This document shows, in pieces, positions 1 through 10,952 of a stretch of 64,000 nucleotides of DNA. The stretch lies in the NCBI GenBank assembly GCA_964036195.1, contig OZ038460.1:10171504-10235503 (forward strand), in the 5' to 3' direction. A program made the translations under genes and the position numbers. Below the pieces are notes generated by a model. It was not told the origin of the DNA. It searched no databases and worked only from the letters and a program-made list of their open reading frames with translations. Every line of letters begins with the position of its first letter. The stretch's first letter is position 1. This DNA comes from Sphaerolaimus hirsutus (Eukaryota; Nematoda; Chromadorea; Monhysterida; Sphaerolaimidae).

Positions 1-3000
1 CTGGTGCAGGGCCAGATGAAGTAGGGCCGGTTGCACGACGACCACACTCTTCAGTGGTATGGCCGGACATTTTACATTTGTCGCAAAAATAGCTCTTGTA
101 AGCATTGGGAGGCTGTCGACCGGGCTTGTCAATAGCTACCACAGGTGGCCCTACATCAACTGTTGGACGCGGAGCAAAGCGCGGGCCTTGTACGGCAGGA
201 GGTAGACGCATAGGCGGAATATCCCGTTGCGGTCTAAACGGCATGCGCTGTGCATTGAACGGGGGTTGAGCACTAGGCTGCGCTTGTGGCGGAGGGAAAG
301 CAAATCGCGGGTTTTGGCGCATATCCATCGGTGGTCGAAACATTGGCCGTTGGCCAGCTAGCATACCGCCACCCAACTGCTGACGGTTATCGCCCATGCG
401 TGCACTAGACATTTGCTGCCGCAGTTGCGAGAGTTCATCGCGCATGCGCTTAAACTCAGTATCCTTAGCTGAGCGGTCTTGCTCAAGCTTATGGTTTTCC
501 AAGGATTGTTGAGCGACTTTGGCATGCTGGATCAGCTTGTTGAAAGACTCAAGTGCAGCAGAGTTTAACTCAACTAGTTGACGCAACTCAGAGTTATGCT
601 GACCCAAAGCGTGCAAAAATCCCTCAATCATACGCAATTCGCGCTCGCTATGATTCACATTTTTTAACTGTGCCGATTCGGTCATCAAACGGCGTCGCAC
701 AGTATCGATCGTATCATTGGGTTTCCAATTCATAAGTGTGATCGCTCGGCATGTAGCTAGCACATGTTTCGCCTGACCAAAATGAGCTTTAAGAGCTGAC
801 TCCAATTTCGTAAAAGAGGTCTGGACTTCCTGTGGTTGACCATAACACAGGGTCGCTGCATCATGTTCCAACACAGCGGCCAGAGTCAAGGCCATTTCTT
901 CGTCAGAGGCTATTTTGCAAATTTTACATTTCGCGGTGAACTGTGCTAGCCACTGGCTGACATCAACAGACGTTTTACCCGAAAACATGGGACAACCAAG
1001 CATCTTAAGCTTCTTAATACGCTTAGCCAAATCCTCATCTGAACTGGTTGTGGTGCTAGGCGGGTCATTTGATACATTCGGTTGCGAAACTTGAGGCTGA
1101 GCTCGTGATTGAGCACGTCTTTGGTCTAATAGGGCTCGCATGTTAGCGTTCATAGCCTCCATCTGGTCACGCATATTAGCATATTTTTGGTCCATTTCTG
1201 ACTTAAGTTGATCTAGAGCCGAAGTGGGTGCTACAGAAGAGCTGGGGTGTGCTGGTGGAACCGAGAGCCTACCGGTGTGCTGGTGTCCCGTATGATATAA
1301 TCGCTGGGGCGCCTGCACAGCGGCGGGTACAGGGGCTCCACCAGCCGAATCAGGCTGCTGATAACCCTGGTGCGACAACAGAAAGTCGTATTGGTTGTCC
1401 CGCGTTCCTACATCATCCGGCTGAATCATATCTACGTTAGCATCATAGCTGCCACTATTCGTTACCCGGACCATCTGTGAGTGAGCGTTTTGAGCGGTAG
1501 GCAACTGTAAGCGACGGCGAGAATGCTCGAAGCGATTATTTCGGTCAATTGGAAGCATCGGAGTAGTGTGCACGGGCACCGCCCCGTATCGTCGTGCCAA
1601 CTTATTGTAGTTAGCCCCAACTTGTATGTAATCGCGACGAGCATCACTAGCCAACTTATACAAAAAGCGACCATTAATATGGTACTGTTCGGGTAGCGGA
1701 TAGGTGTCTGTTATGCCTACCGTTTCGCCATGCTTAATAGAGCGATCAAGCGTGTCAACAAGCTTTTGCACAAGGAAGGCGCAGCGCTGAAATGCAGTGA
1801 GTAAGCTATCTGGGAACCAGCCATAACGAAACACGAGTTGAAAAATGTATTCAGACTCAAAATACGCGGCGATCAACAACTTAGAATACGCGCGCACGAG
1901 ATCGGTGTTCCGTGGATCAATGATGGCCCAGGGTGTGTCCATAATACCGACTGTAGGCAGAATACGACCGACCCAAGTGGTTTTGACATCAAGCTCAGCC
2001 ACTGGGCCAACAGAGAACTCCGGCCCTACAGGTTCTACCCAAGCGTGCATGGATAAGTCAGTCAGTACAATGCGCGGCGGGTCAGTTTGCACTTTGATAG
2101 AAGGATTAGGCGGCCACTGATGTGTCGCCAAGCGCCGCATAGGATCGGGGCTCATTAGATGGGCTACTAAGACATTATTCCAAGCGGGGGGTAAGGTCGA
2201 AATGCTACGGTTCAACGGAGTGGTATACATGGATGGTTGATGCGTGCTCTGGTGTGGCTCGAGTACTCGCGAAGGTTGCGGTTTGGGTGTCGAAACAGGA
2301 GTTTTTCCACGCAACTGGTGTAGCCAGTCTAATCCAAAACCAATATTGTTCAGCAGATTCTGACACACCAACCGACATTTCTGGGGGGTACACCTGTCTG
2401 AGACCCGACCGATATGCATTACACAGAGGGCATTGTACTGCGCAAAGTCCAAATTCTCTAAGCGGCACAAGAGGTCCCGGGCAGAGTCCAGGGTATTACC
2501 AAGATGTGCCAGTAATTCTTTCCTTGTCTTACGAGCAACAGGGCCATTAACTTGGCGCTTAATCTCAGGTAATATATCCGCAAACGCATGGTTGAGGCGA
2601 ATGCCTTCAGCTATGCACCCATGAAATTGTGCCATAGCATACCGAGCTGTTTCTGGCAAAGTGCCAAGCAATGGCATGTACGTGCTAAATCCGGTTCGGT
2701 GCACATCGAGGTAAACCCAGGCTTCTGTCAAACTACGCAGAGCTGCAGCGCGCACTGTTTGGGATACTCCCTTATTTTCTAGGCCAAAAACACCAGCCGT
2801 TGATTTCGACTGAATCTGAGAACGAAGGGTAGTCCAATCCCTTGCTGACTGTGCAGAAACGAGCAAAACGGATTGCACAAACGCAAGCGCACACTGAACG
2901 GGGTAAGCGCGTGACTGTGGGCGCGCGGGGCCAGGGTCTGACGCTGCCAGTACCTGCTGGCTCGCTTGTCGCTGAGCCAGCGTGGTCACATCAACGGGGG

Positions 3001-5839
3001 CCTTAGTTCGGGCATTCGCATCAGCACAAAAGTTACTCAGTAGGGACTGCAAATCACCCGCTAGAGAGTCAACCCGGGGTTTCAAGTGAACACTTAGAGT
3101 ACGGTCAATAGAGTCTTGCAAGGATCCACGGAATGGCAACATTGCCTGTGACCACGTTCTGAGGGTCATCAGGGCCGAGGTAACATTATCCAAAGTGGTT
3201 TGCTGGGATGGGTCAGAAGGTGTTACAGTAGCAAGGTCAAACAATAGCTGATCTAACTTATTTATCTTGGGATCGAGTTCGCTTAGAAGTTTTTCAAAGG
3301 GTTGTAACACATCCCCAATGCACTGATCTGAGGGTTTCAGGTGATCCCATAATTTAGTAGGTTCACATGCTTGTTGCAAGGGGGAAATCATAGCATCAAT
3401 CTCTGATTGGTTATTCGTCAGTAATTCTCGATGTTGTCTTACCGGCCCAGTGAAGGGTTGGGGTTGAGGGCTATTAACGGGGTTGGAAGGTGGTGGTTTC
3501 ACGGGGGTACTTAGGTCACAGACGGAGGTGGGGGGTCTACTAGGAGATTGAATGCTCAAACAGGGGGAACTAGTAGCGTGAGGGAATTCTTCGTGGGGTC
3601 GTCTTAACACTGTATCCCGGGACTCGTTGACATATGACATCCCTGGCTCAGCGGTATATGCTGGGGTGGCTAGGTCAGACATCCGGTCCCGAGAACCCAC
3701 AGAATCGCCAACATCACTACACGTAACACCGTGGCGGCTAGTACTGGCCCATTGACCGACAGGGCGCGCGCGTTCCCTACCGTCTAGCTCAAAGAAGCTT
3801 TGCTGGTTAGAATTGCCGCGGCGGCGAGTAACCACACCCAAGGATGAATTATACTGCAACATATTAATATCCGCGGCGTGAACCATGTAATTATCATTGG
3901 CGTCTGGCGTCGTGTGTGCTCCACTCAGTGCAGCGGGGTCGGCCATATAATCGTCAATAATTTCGAAGGAATTGAGCGAGTCCTCAATAAACACTGTTTG
4001 AAACGATTGGGCTGCAGACAAGGTAGTGGAGCACACATGTTCCAAAGCCACATCCGTGTCACAAGTAGAGTCATCTAGAGTACTAGGCTGGCTAGCTGCC
4101 AAGTCAACACTGTGCTTGAATTGACCGTGACTCACAATCCCAGAGACGTCGGTCTGGCATTTTAGTGAGTCACTGTCGATTGAAGCATGCGATGACAAGC
4201 TCCATTCAGTTGAAAACTCAAAGTCATCAGAAGACCCTGATGCACCATCATCAGCTGGCAAATACGAATACTGGCCAGCTGCCAAATCCACATCATGCTC
4301 GAATTGGCATTGGTCCACAATCCCAGAGACGTAGGTCTGGCATTTTAGTGGATCACTATCAATTGAAGCACATGGTGACGAGCTTAGTACAGTTGATTGC
4401 TCAGAATCGTCAAAGGACCATGGTGCACCATCGTCAACTGACAAGTATAAATACTGGTAATCAAATGAGTCGTAAGAGTAGTCAGTGGTCACGTATTTTT
4501 CACATGATTGACATAGCTCTGGCTCGACATCAACAGTTTCGAAAGTTTTGAATTGACAATTGACTGACGCGGGACATGAAAGGTTTTTCGGAAATTTCAA
4601 AATTCGCATCAAAAATCGTCGCCAGGGCATGGTGTATCGTAATCTCTCAAATTTGGAAATTTGATCCTGTTGCAACATAGATGGGGCAGTATGCCAAGAA
4701 ATCGAGCGATAATAGGCGCGTGACACACATTTCAAACGTTCAAAATGCTTACGCAAAAGCCAACATTTGTGGTTCCAGTATGTGCACGGTAGCATAGGGC
4801 TAAGCTGAAACACTACGCCCTGTACGCGTGGAGGGTGGCTATGTGTGCGGTGTGAAGGGGGGGTGAGAGGGGGGTGCAACACGGTGCCGTGACCCGAGGT
4901 GGGACCTCCAATATAATACTGTAACCCCCCCGGTCTTGCAACCTTGTCTCCAATATAATACTGTGGACCCCCGGGTACTACAACCTTATCATTGTGGGCC
5001 AAATAGCAACACCTTGGACAGTGTCCAATTCCGTCAGAACTTTCAATGATGCGCTCATGCAACCCATCCTGCCTAATTACGCCAAATGTACAGCACCTAA
5101 CAGGGGACTTGGTTACCTTCTGCACGCGTGGAACAACAAATGATGGCAACACGCCAACAAAGTAATCGCACAATTCCGATAATTCGACGAGCGACATAAT
5201 GTCCACTGGACGCTTGACAATTGCCCTACAAGCCCTACGCTTGCCGCGTGCGCGGGAACCCTGTCTGCCAAACTTCACCAGCTTGGTGCCTTTCGACCTA
5301 GCTACTCCGAAGGACGTAGGCTTCTGAGCTTTTCGGTCTACTTGGTTGCCACAGCTAACAAAGTCCGGTCGCGCAAATTGCAAAAGCTTGCGGCTAATCA
5401 CGTGCGGCTGCAATTTCCCTCTCTTACCCACCAAATACCAAAGGTTTCTAGGCTGCACAACTTTCTTCAGCCTTTCCGCAGTTTTCTCAAAAACACCACA
5501 AATTCCGGGTTCAATAAAAGCTGGCTCCATGATCAAGTGATCAAGCAACCACTGCTGAGAAGCATCACTAGTTATCTCGCCATTGGGCAGAACAGAATCA
5601 ACAACGAAATCATCGGCGCCCTGAACCTTTTCCGCATACGTAGCCCTTCGCTGAATTTGAAACATTTCCGACACAGGTTCAAAACTATCAAAAGCAGGGC
5701 CCAATTCCAAATCCTCAACCTCCCAGAAACCTTCAGAACTTGGCGCGCTTCCAGAAACAGAAACAAGATTAGCCCACGCTTCCAAAACCGACAATTCAAC
5801 CTTATTTGAATGCAAGCAAACAAAAGCGACTTCCATCAT
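1..5839 (-). CDS. Giant retrotransposon Gag polyprotein, 5' part, continues past the left edge
   Basis: One frame stays open from a double ATG at 5839/5836 to the left edge, about 1946 codons without a stop. Near the end a CX2CX4HX4C zinc knuckle (C1919, C1922, H1927, C1932) identifies a retrotransposon Gag nucleocapsid. Before it, residues about 1613-1780 read as a capsid-like domain (FSG...VDVSQWLAQF, then helical Gag-type sequence), followed by a Q/R-rich and proline-rich linker. The first roughly 1600 residues are unlike ordinary Gag, which is usually 300-600 aa: a basic start, Cys pairs around residues 250-300, an acidic stretch with a two-fold internal repeat, and a long Ser/Thr/Pro and helical middle. 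Pol is expected beyond position 1. LTRs could not be defined because only one end is present. An intact frame of this length suggests recent activity or selection. Family assignment (Metaviridae-like) is inference. Confidence 0.85.
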   Translation of the reverse strand, partial: MMEVAFVCLHSNKVELSVLEAWANLVSVSGSAPSSEGFWEVEDLELGPAFDSFEPVSEMFQIQRRATYAEKVQGADDFVVDSVLPNGEITSDASQQWLLDHLIMEPAFIEPGICGVFEKTAERLKKVVQPRNLWYLVGKRGKLQPHVISRKLLQFARPDFVSCGNQVDRKAQKPTSFGVARSKGTKLVKFGRQGSRARGKRRACRAIVKRPVDIMSLVELSELCDYFVGVLPSFVVPRVQKVTKSPVRCCTFGVIRQDGLHERIIESSDGIGHCPRCCYLAHNDKVVVPGGPQYYIGDKVARPGGLQYYIGGPTSGHGTVLHPPLTPPSHRTHSHPPRVQGVVFQLSPMLPCTYWNHKCWLLRKHFERLKCVSRAYYRSISWHTAPSMLQQDQISKFERLRYTMPWRRFLMRILKFPKNLSCPASVNCQFKTFETVDVEPELCQSCEKYVTTDYSYDSFDYQYLYLSVDDGAPWSFDDSEQSTVLSSSPCASIDSDPLKCQTYVSGIVDQCQFEHDVDLAAGQYSYLPADDGASGSSDDFEFSTEWSLSSHASIDSDSLKCQTDVSGIVSHGQFKHSVDLAASQPSTLDDSTCDTDVALEHVCSTTLSAAQSFQTVFIEDSLNSFEIIDDYMADPAALSGAHTTPDANDNYMVHAADINMLQYNSSLGVVTRRRGNSNQQSFFELDGRERARPVGQWASTSRHGVTCSDVGDSVGSRDRMSDLATPAYTAEPGMSYVNESRDTVLRRPHEEFPHATSSPCLSIQSPSRPPTSVCDLSTPVKPPPSNPVNSPQPQPFTGPVRQHRELLTNNQSEIDAMISPLQQACEPTKLWDHLKPSDQCIGDVLQPFEKLLSELDPKINKLDQLLFDLATVTPSDPSQQTTLDNVTSALMTLRTWSQAMLPFRGSLQDSIDRTLSVHLKPRVDSLAGDLQSLLSNFCADANARTKAPVDVTTLAQRQASQQVLAASDPGPARPQSRAYPVQCALAFVQSVLLVSAQSARDWTTLRSQIQSKSTAGVFGLENKGVSQTVRAAALRSLTEAWVYLDVHRTGFSTYMPLLGTLPETARYAMAQFHGCIAEGIRLNHAFADILPEIKRQVNGPVARKTRKELLAHLGNTLDSARDLLCRLENLDFAQYNALCVMHIGRVSDRCTPQKCRLVCQNLLNNIGFGLDWLHQLRGKTPVSTPKPQPSRVLEPHQSTHQPSMYTTPLNRSISTLPPAWNNVLVAHLMSPDPMRRLATHQWPPNPSIKVQTDPPRIVLTDLSMHAWVEPVGPEFSVGPVAELDVKTTWVGRILPTVGIMDTPWAIIDPRNTDLVRAYSKLLIAAYFESEYIFQLVFRYGWFPDSLLTAFQRCAFLVQKLVDTLDRSIKHGETVGITDTYPLPEQYHINGRFLYKLASDARRDYIQVGANYNKLARRYGAVPVHTTPMLPIDRNNRFEHSRRRLQLPTAQNAHSQMVRVTNSGSYDANVDMIQPDDVGTRDNQYDFLLSHQGYQQPDSAGGAPVPAAVQAPQRLYHTGHQHTGRLSVPPAHPSSSVAPTSALDQLKSEMDQKYANMRDQMEAMNANMRALLDQRRAQSRAQPQVSQPNVSNDPPSTTTSSDEDLAKRIKKLKMLGCPMFSGKTSVDVSQWLAQFTAKCKICKIASDEEMALTLAAVLEHDAATLCYGQPQEVQTSFTKLESALKAHFGQAKHVLATCRAITLMNWKPNDTIDTVRRRLMTESAQLKNVNHSERELRMIEGFLHALGQHNSELRQLVELNSAALESFNKLIQHAKVAQQSLENHKLEQDRSAKDTEFKRMRDELSQLRQQMSSARMGDNRQQLGGGMLAGQRPMFRPPMDMRQNPRFAFPPPQAQPSAQPPFNAQRMPFRPQRDIPPMRLPPAVQGPRFAPRPTVDVGPPVVAIDKPGRQPPNAYKSYFCDKCKMSGHTTEECGRRATGPTSSGPAP
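4090..4455 (-). repeat. Two-copy internal tandem repeat inside the giant Gag ORF
   Basis: Two diverged copies of about 180 bp lie head to tail (about 4090-4268 and 4270-4455). Each encodes an acidic segment with the pattern ASIDSD-LKCQT-VSGIV followed by VDLAA. The frame is kept in both. Each copy carries one hairpin with the loop CCTACGTC or CCGACGTC on the coding strand. Confidence 0.8.
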
Positions 5840-7334
5840 GATTCACGAATTAGAATTTAGAATTAATTAGATCCACTAGCTGGAATGAGCCAATAGATTA
5901 AGTAGAGAATAGTTGCACCGGAGTAAACTTGAATTACACTAATTGAGTTTCTCGAATAACGTTGCAATTAAAGTTTCCAAAGTATTTAGATATTTCCAAT
6001 TTACCTTTCCACTTTCCAAATCAGAACATTAACATAAAAATGACTAAATAACACTCAGGGTCATGAAAGCTAAACCAGACAGGTGAGGATAGCAGTACGA
6101 TGCACTGGTAAGAGACCACACAAGACCAGGTACTTAAATCCTAGCTTGGCACAGCACCACTATCAAAAGTAATCTACGACGACGTAGCACAACTGTTTGG
6201 GCCCTTACGAAAGCCTAGAGCGAGTCAATAGGTGTACAGCCTACTTCAGCTTATACTACGCCTAAAACAAGTCCACAGAGGTCCAGACGTACAGTAAGCA
6301 TCACAGATGGTGGGTTCTCCCCATACAACACCCTATCTTAGCTATACCGGCAGCTCCGTGTGGCCACTCCTGCCCCTGTGAACCTAAATGTCACCGTGCA
6401 GAGGGAAGAGAAGGCCTATGCCAGAGTTAGCAGAGAATGAATAACCAAGGGTAGGCTCATTTCAGCTGGTAAATCACTGACTTAGTAATTAGAAATTGGG
6501 TTGAATAGACTGATGACAATCACAAGATTGGGGCTCTCTTTTATGGGTTTGAAGTGCCCAAAACTGGTTTGCAGCTGGGCGGAGCCAACCAATCACGAAA
6601 GTGCATTCGAAAGTGTACCGAAAATAAGTGACTTCAGCTGAACCAAGCCATGTACCACAAGGGTTACTTTTTAATGGAACAAGGGGATGGTGACTTGACA
6701 TTCAGGAACACCTTTCTTCTGGCACTCAGCCAGCTAATGAAACCAAACTTGGAACTGTGCCAAACTAGAAGATAAAATACCTACAGTAACCTACCGAATG
6801 TAAACGCACAAACTAACAGCTTAAAAGTACCTAAACTGAGTGAGACTCTCAAAACTAAACATGATATAACAAAAAAACAGCCGCGTGAATCCACAGGCTA
6901 CTCGAAAACTGCGAACAACTGCAAAAGGACCAAAAAACACAAAAACAACCGTGTTTGCTCAAACGTGAGCTCGTCCAAACCATCGTACCAATCGGCCAAC
7001 GCGAAGCTAAACATGACGTGCAAAAGTGCAAAACACAGAAATACGTGCGAAACACAGAAATAAGTGCGAACATAAAAATACAATCACAAACACATGCAAT
7101 TATCACAAACTAAGGGGGTTAGGTGGGTAATTAAGTGCAAATAAATACAAATACATACTCGATAAATCACAAACCGCGGCACCTACCGCGCACCTACTCC
7201 CTAAACCTACTCCTACACCCTACAAAATCACAAAACTCCTCCCTGTGGCAGCAGTGGCTACGGGATATGTGCCAAACTACACACAAAAAACTGCCTTTTT
7301 GGCATTCTTCCAATTTCCTTTACTAATTTTTAAC
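5840..7334. other. No recognisable gene; presumed leader/LTR side of the giant Gag element
   Basis: AT-rich sequence without a supported ORF. It lies upstream of the Gag start in Gag orientation, so the 5' LTR and leader of that element should be here, but no repeat partner exists in the window to set borders. Confidence 0.4.
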
Positions 7335-8250
7335 CTAAGGCACATATCCCTCCAGAAGGGTTGACCCGTCTCTACTCCGAAGGACGTAGGCTTCTGGAGC
7401 TATCGGGGCCCTCCCTTCCGGTGGCCACTCCCACCAAAACTCTGAGCGGCCGAAGTCTGTCGCTCTGCGGACGTTTCCGGCGGCCAACGCTGTCGACGCT
7501 CGCGGGGACTGGGTAGGGGGTAAATTTACAAGTTTTGAGCAATAAACTGTCGCCAAAACACGGCGACAGCGCTTAAACCCCCTCAAAAATACACTTGGTG
7601 CCATTTTCCGAAAGTTGGCACTCGGCCAAAAGTGGCCGATTCGACGCTCTACAAAAATACCCAAAATCACCCAAAATCCCCCTCTCCCGGGTTCCGGCGG
7701 TCGGCGGTCGTTGAATGGCGGCGACGCGGCGCTGTCGCGGCCGTCGAAGTCGTTCGCCGGCGCTCGTTTGACCGCCACACTCAGGAAGCACAGTTTTCAC
7801 TCGGCGCTGCTTTTCTTTTTAGTGAAAGCGCCGTAAATATCGCAAAAGTTAGGTTCCGTTCCCGGGGTGTCAAATGACGTCACTTGGGCTTTTTCACAAG
7901 TAAACACAGCTAATCGGGTCATTTTGCTAATTAGCACCGGTGACATAGCGCCATCGACCTACAATTCTATGGTAATTCGCGCTTAATCACCGTCCCAGAG
8001 GCGTAGGTCTGGCACTTTGGTGATCTGGCGCCAATTACCATAGCCGGCGTCCGTTGCGCCGTAAGTTTCCTATAAGTTAGGTTTCATATAGGGCGGCGTC
8101 GTGGTGACGTCACTTGGCCCAAAAGGGGTCAATACGGCGTCCCCGGCGACTAAAGCGCCATAATTAGGGTTTGGTAGGCGTTAATTGACGCTGGGTCACC
8201 GTCCCAGGGCATAGGTCTGGCACTTTGGTGGCCCGCCGTCAGTTCTCGCA
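7335..8250. other. GC-rich non-coding block with hairpins
   Basis: GC-rich stretch with overlapping short ORFs on both strands, none with a recognisable domain. It contains GACGTAGG-type hairpins that also occur in the Gag ORF. It could be a promoter or LTR part of the giant Gag element, or a separate repeat. Confidence 0.35.
7375..8220. repeat. Recurrent small hairpin with G[AG]C[GA]TAGG loop
   Basis: Three copies lie outside genes: 7375-7399 (stem GAAG/CTTC, loop GACGTAGG, extended by CTCC/GGAG), 7995-8012 (stem CCAGA/TCTGG, loop GGCGTAGG) and 8204-8220 (stem CCAG/CTGG, loop region GGCATAGG). Three more are in the Gag ORF: 4140-4157, 4323-4340 and 5309-5324. Around the CCAGA-type copies the similarity extends for about 29 bp. 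Confidence 0.7.
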
Positions 8251-8607
8251 TTACACATCTGCTTATAACACATTTGAGTTTACGATCATGATTTTTTTCA
8301 TCACCGTCCAATGTAGTTGACGGAATCCTGATACTGGTAAACTCCAATGCGTTTTATAACAGATTCATTTACTCTGAAAGTATCGCATGTCAACTACACC
8401 CCACACAAAAAGTTCGTTTGCCAAGCGATTTTACTCTTCTAATAAGTATGTTGAATGATCACGCATGCTAGGGGACTTACATGGGTAAAAATACCACAAA
8501 ACAGCCCATTTCTCTACCGTATAAAATTTCAGCCCTCTAGCACTTTCATACCCCGTTGAGAGCCCCCCCCCCAAAATGAAAAAGTCAGGTTAGGTCATCT
8601 AATTAGG

Positions 8608-8881
8608 TACCGTATTTCCTCGAAATACGCCCCTCAAAATGGACACTATGAAATACCCCCCCCCCCCAAATTGAGTGTACAGAGAACGTACATGACAAAA
8701 CTGCGGTTTGTGATTCGGGCAATGCAAAACACACGTTAACACCGATGACTGAGTGACGTTAGGGAAGGCCCCTCGAAGGGAAACAATAAGCCCCCCTCGA
8801 AATACCCCCTCGTTTAACCCCCCCTCAAAATTATCACTCTGAAACAACCACCTCCGGGGGGTATTTCGAGGAAATACGGTA
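8608..8881. mobile_element. MITE, TACCGTATTTCCTCGAAATA family
   Basis: Inverted terminal repeats: TACCGTATTTCCTCGAAATA at the left and its complement at the right end. The interior is rich in C-runs. Related copies are at 26205-26616 and 44728-44957. No coding capacity; superfamily not assigned. Confidence 0.75.
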
Positions 8882-9210
8882 TGTATACTCTCTTAAACAC
8901 TGCGTCCTTTTGAAGGTGGCATGTGTTGCTAAACCACTCCCAGGAAGTTCCTGGCGATGGCCAACGAACTTTAATCCTGGTTTTTATTCATTTGGGCTGT
9001 TCTCAACGTGGGTATAAACGAGCTAGGGAGCTGAAATTTTATACGTTTGTAGAGAAATTTTATACGATTGTTATATGAGCTATTTTGTGATACCCATTCC
9101 ATTCCCCTAGAATGTCGTGATCATGAATAGTACTTATAAGATGAGAAAAAGCGATCGGCGAACGAACTTTTCGTACCGGGTGTAGTGTGTAAACTTTGAA
9201 TGACCCGTAT

Positions 9211-9474
9211 GGCGCACCGCACACTGAAATTTTGAGTTCAGCGTTCGAACGTTTTTGCACGCTGAACTATAAACGCTGAAATCAAAATCTAAAGGACACA
9301 AGGTTTTTGAAGCGTAAAAATTCGGAATTTGTAATTCTTCGCGTAATTTACATTCGAGCCGAAATTTTTACGCTTCAAAAACGCTGTGTTCTTTAGATTT
9401 TGATTTCAGCGTTTGTAGTTCAGCGTGCGAAAACGTTCGAACGCTGAACGCAAAATTTCAGTGTGTGGTGCGCC
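9211..9474. mobile_element. MITE with long inverted repeats, GGCGCACCGCACACTGAA family, long form
   Basis: The two halves are near-complementary over more than 100 bp each, giving a fold-back. Ends are GGCGCACCGCACACTG and CAGTGTGTGGTGCGCC. A shorter, internally deleted copy is at 30488-30662. Confidence 0.85.
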
Positions 9475-9984
9475 AATAAAGTTTTAGCGAAGAGAATATT
9501 TTTCACCTGCTGCAATACATTTGCTGACACAAATACGAAGCATGTCGCAACCACGCAAATATATCTGAACATTTTCTACCTCTTGTATTATATTCGTCTT
9601 GAACTTGCGTAATAAGAAAAACAATGTATGTACCAGAACCATTGAAAACTGCAACTTCACAACCACTGCTGATAAGAACAGATAACGAGGTGGCGCACGA
9701 TACTACCAGTCCTGTCCCCAAACTGTGTAGGGTGTAAAGGTCAGACGTAATTGAGGAGTATGATTCCGAAACCCGTTATCTGCACGTTTTTGGAAAATTG
9801 CATTTGAAACTTTGACATTGGCCCGAGCCTGCATGCTTTGAGTGACAACGCTCGCTCAAAACTTTTCGAAAACGCCATGAATTTATCTACATTTTCCATA
9901 ATTACAACCCTCTGGCTGGCAAATATGGTTAAAGTTATGGCCACTTGATTGACATCACATCAACATACGTACATGCAGATTTGT

Positions 9985-10195
9985 TCCTTAACGGGTTTCG
10001 ACTGCAAACTCCATTTTTGTATGGTGATTTTGACACCTCTTGACCAAATCCTTAATGGGTTTCGGATGCAAACTTTTTATCTGCAGATAACGGGTTTCAG
10101 GTGCAAAAAATGATAGTTTTTTTTGTAGATAACGGGTTTCGAGTGCAAACTCACCTATTTTGGGCTGTAGATAACGTGTTTCGGATGCAAAGCTG
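9985..10195. repeat. Degenerate tandem repeat, unit around AACGGGTTTCGRNTGCAAAC
   Basis: About five irregularly spaced copies of a roughly 20-bp word separated by T-rich spacers. A reverse-oriented copy (GAAACCCGTTATCTGCA) is at 9768-9784. Function unknown. Confidence 0.7.
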
Positions 10196-10952
10196 CATTT
10201 TTTTTTAAAATCGGTATCTCTGTATCTCGGGAACGGTATGAATTATTGAGGTAATTTTTTTTATCATGAAGAAAAATGAAAATATATATCAGATCCGCAC
10301 TTAACTCATTTTTTTCACTTTTGCACTTAACGGGTTGCGGAACCAAACGATACAATTACAAATCCACCACCTGTTACCCCTTCATGTGCCGAAACGTTTT
10401 CAATCAAAAATAGAAATAGCAAAGAAAAATGCAGAAAAACGATCAAAGCCCAAATAGCGATGTACAGGCGTCAGACTTGTGTGCTGACGTCATAGCGCTA
10501 TTCATCACTCAGTTTAACTAAAACACAATGTGTGAAGTTTAAGACAGTCTTTTTAAATGAAATATCCATATAACACAAGAACACGAATCGAACACATTGT
10601 CAAATGAATGAAGGTGAATTTAATGGAATTCCAATAATGTGGTAACGGTAACTAAATGATAAACTAACAGCGACACTGTTACCTTATATGTGAAACAAGT
10701 GCATGTGAAAAACATAAAACCATTGCAACAAATCTGAGAACGTCTCGAGTCAACAGAGGTCATAAAATACTCGTAAATTTTGATGAAATTCAGATTATAA
10801 AAGAGGAAATGTCTATTGAGAACTCGTAACTTCGGTAAAAATTAGGTAACTATGACTTAACAAATCGCGTTTTTCCACACCAAATTTCCCAAAATACAAT
10901 ACGACATCAAAATGTACTCTCACAACTTATCCATACGCACTCAATAGGACAA
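10196..10952. other. AT-rich sequence, nothing recognised; 3' flank of UNG
   Basis: No ORF with a recognisable domain and no repeat partner in the window. Immediately downstream of the UNG stop codon, so it should hold the 3' UTR; no clear AATAAA was seen on the minus strand close to the stop. Confidence 0.4.

Noticed and set aside
553..4551. Plus-strand ORFs of 60-155 aa at 553-5809
   Set aside because: They are shadows of the uninterrupted minus-strand Gag frame, which carries the zinc knuckle and capsid-like sequence.
7573..7877. Overlapping ORFs in the GC-rich block, including a 147-aa minus-strand one
   Set aside because: High GC lowers stop-codon frequency on both strands; no domain, and frames on both strands are equally open.
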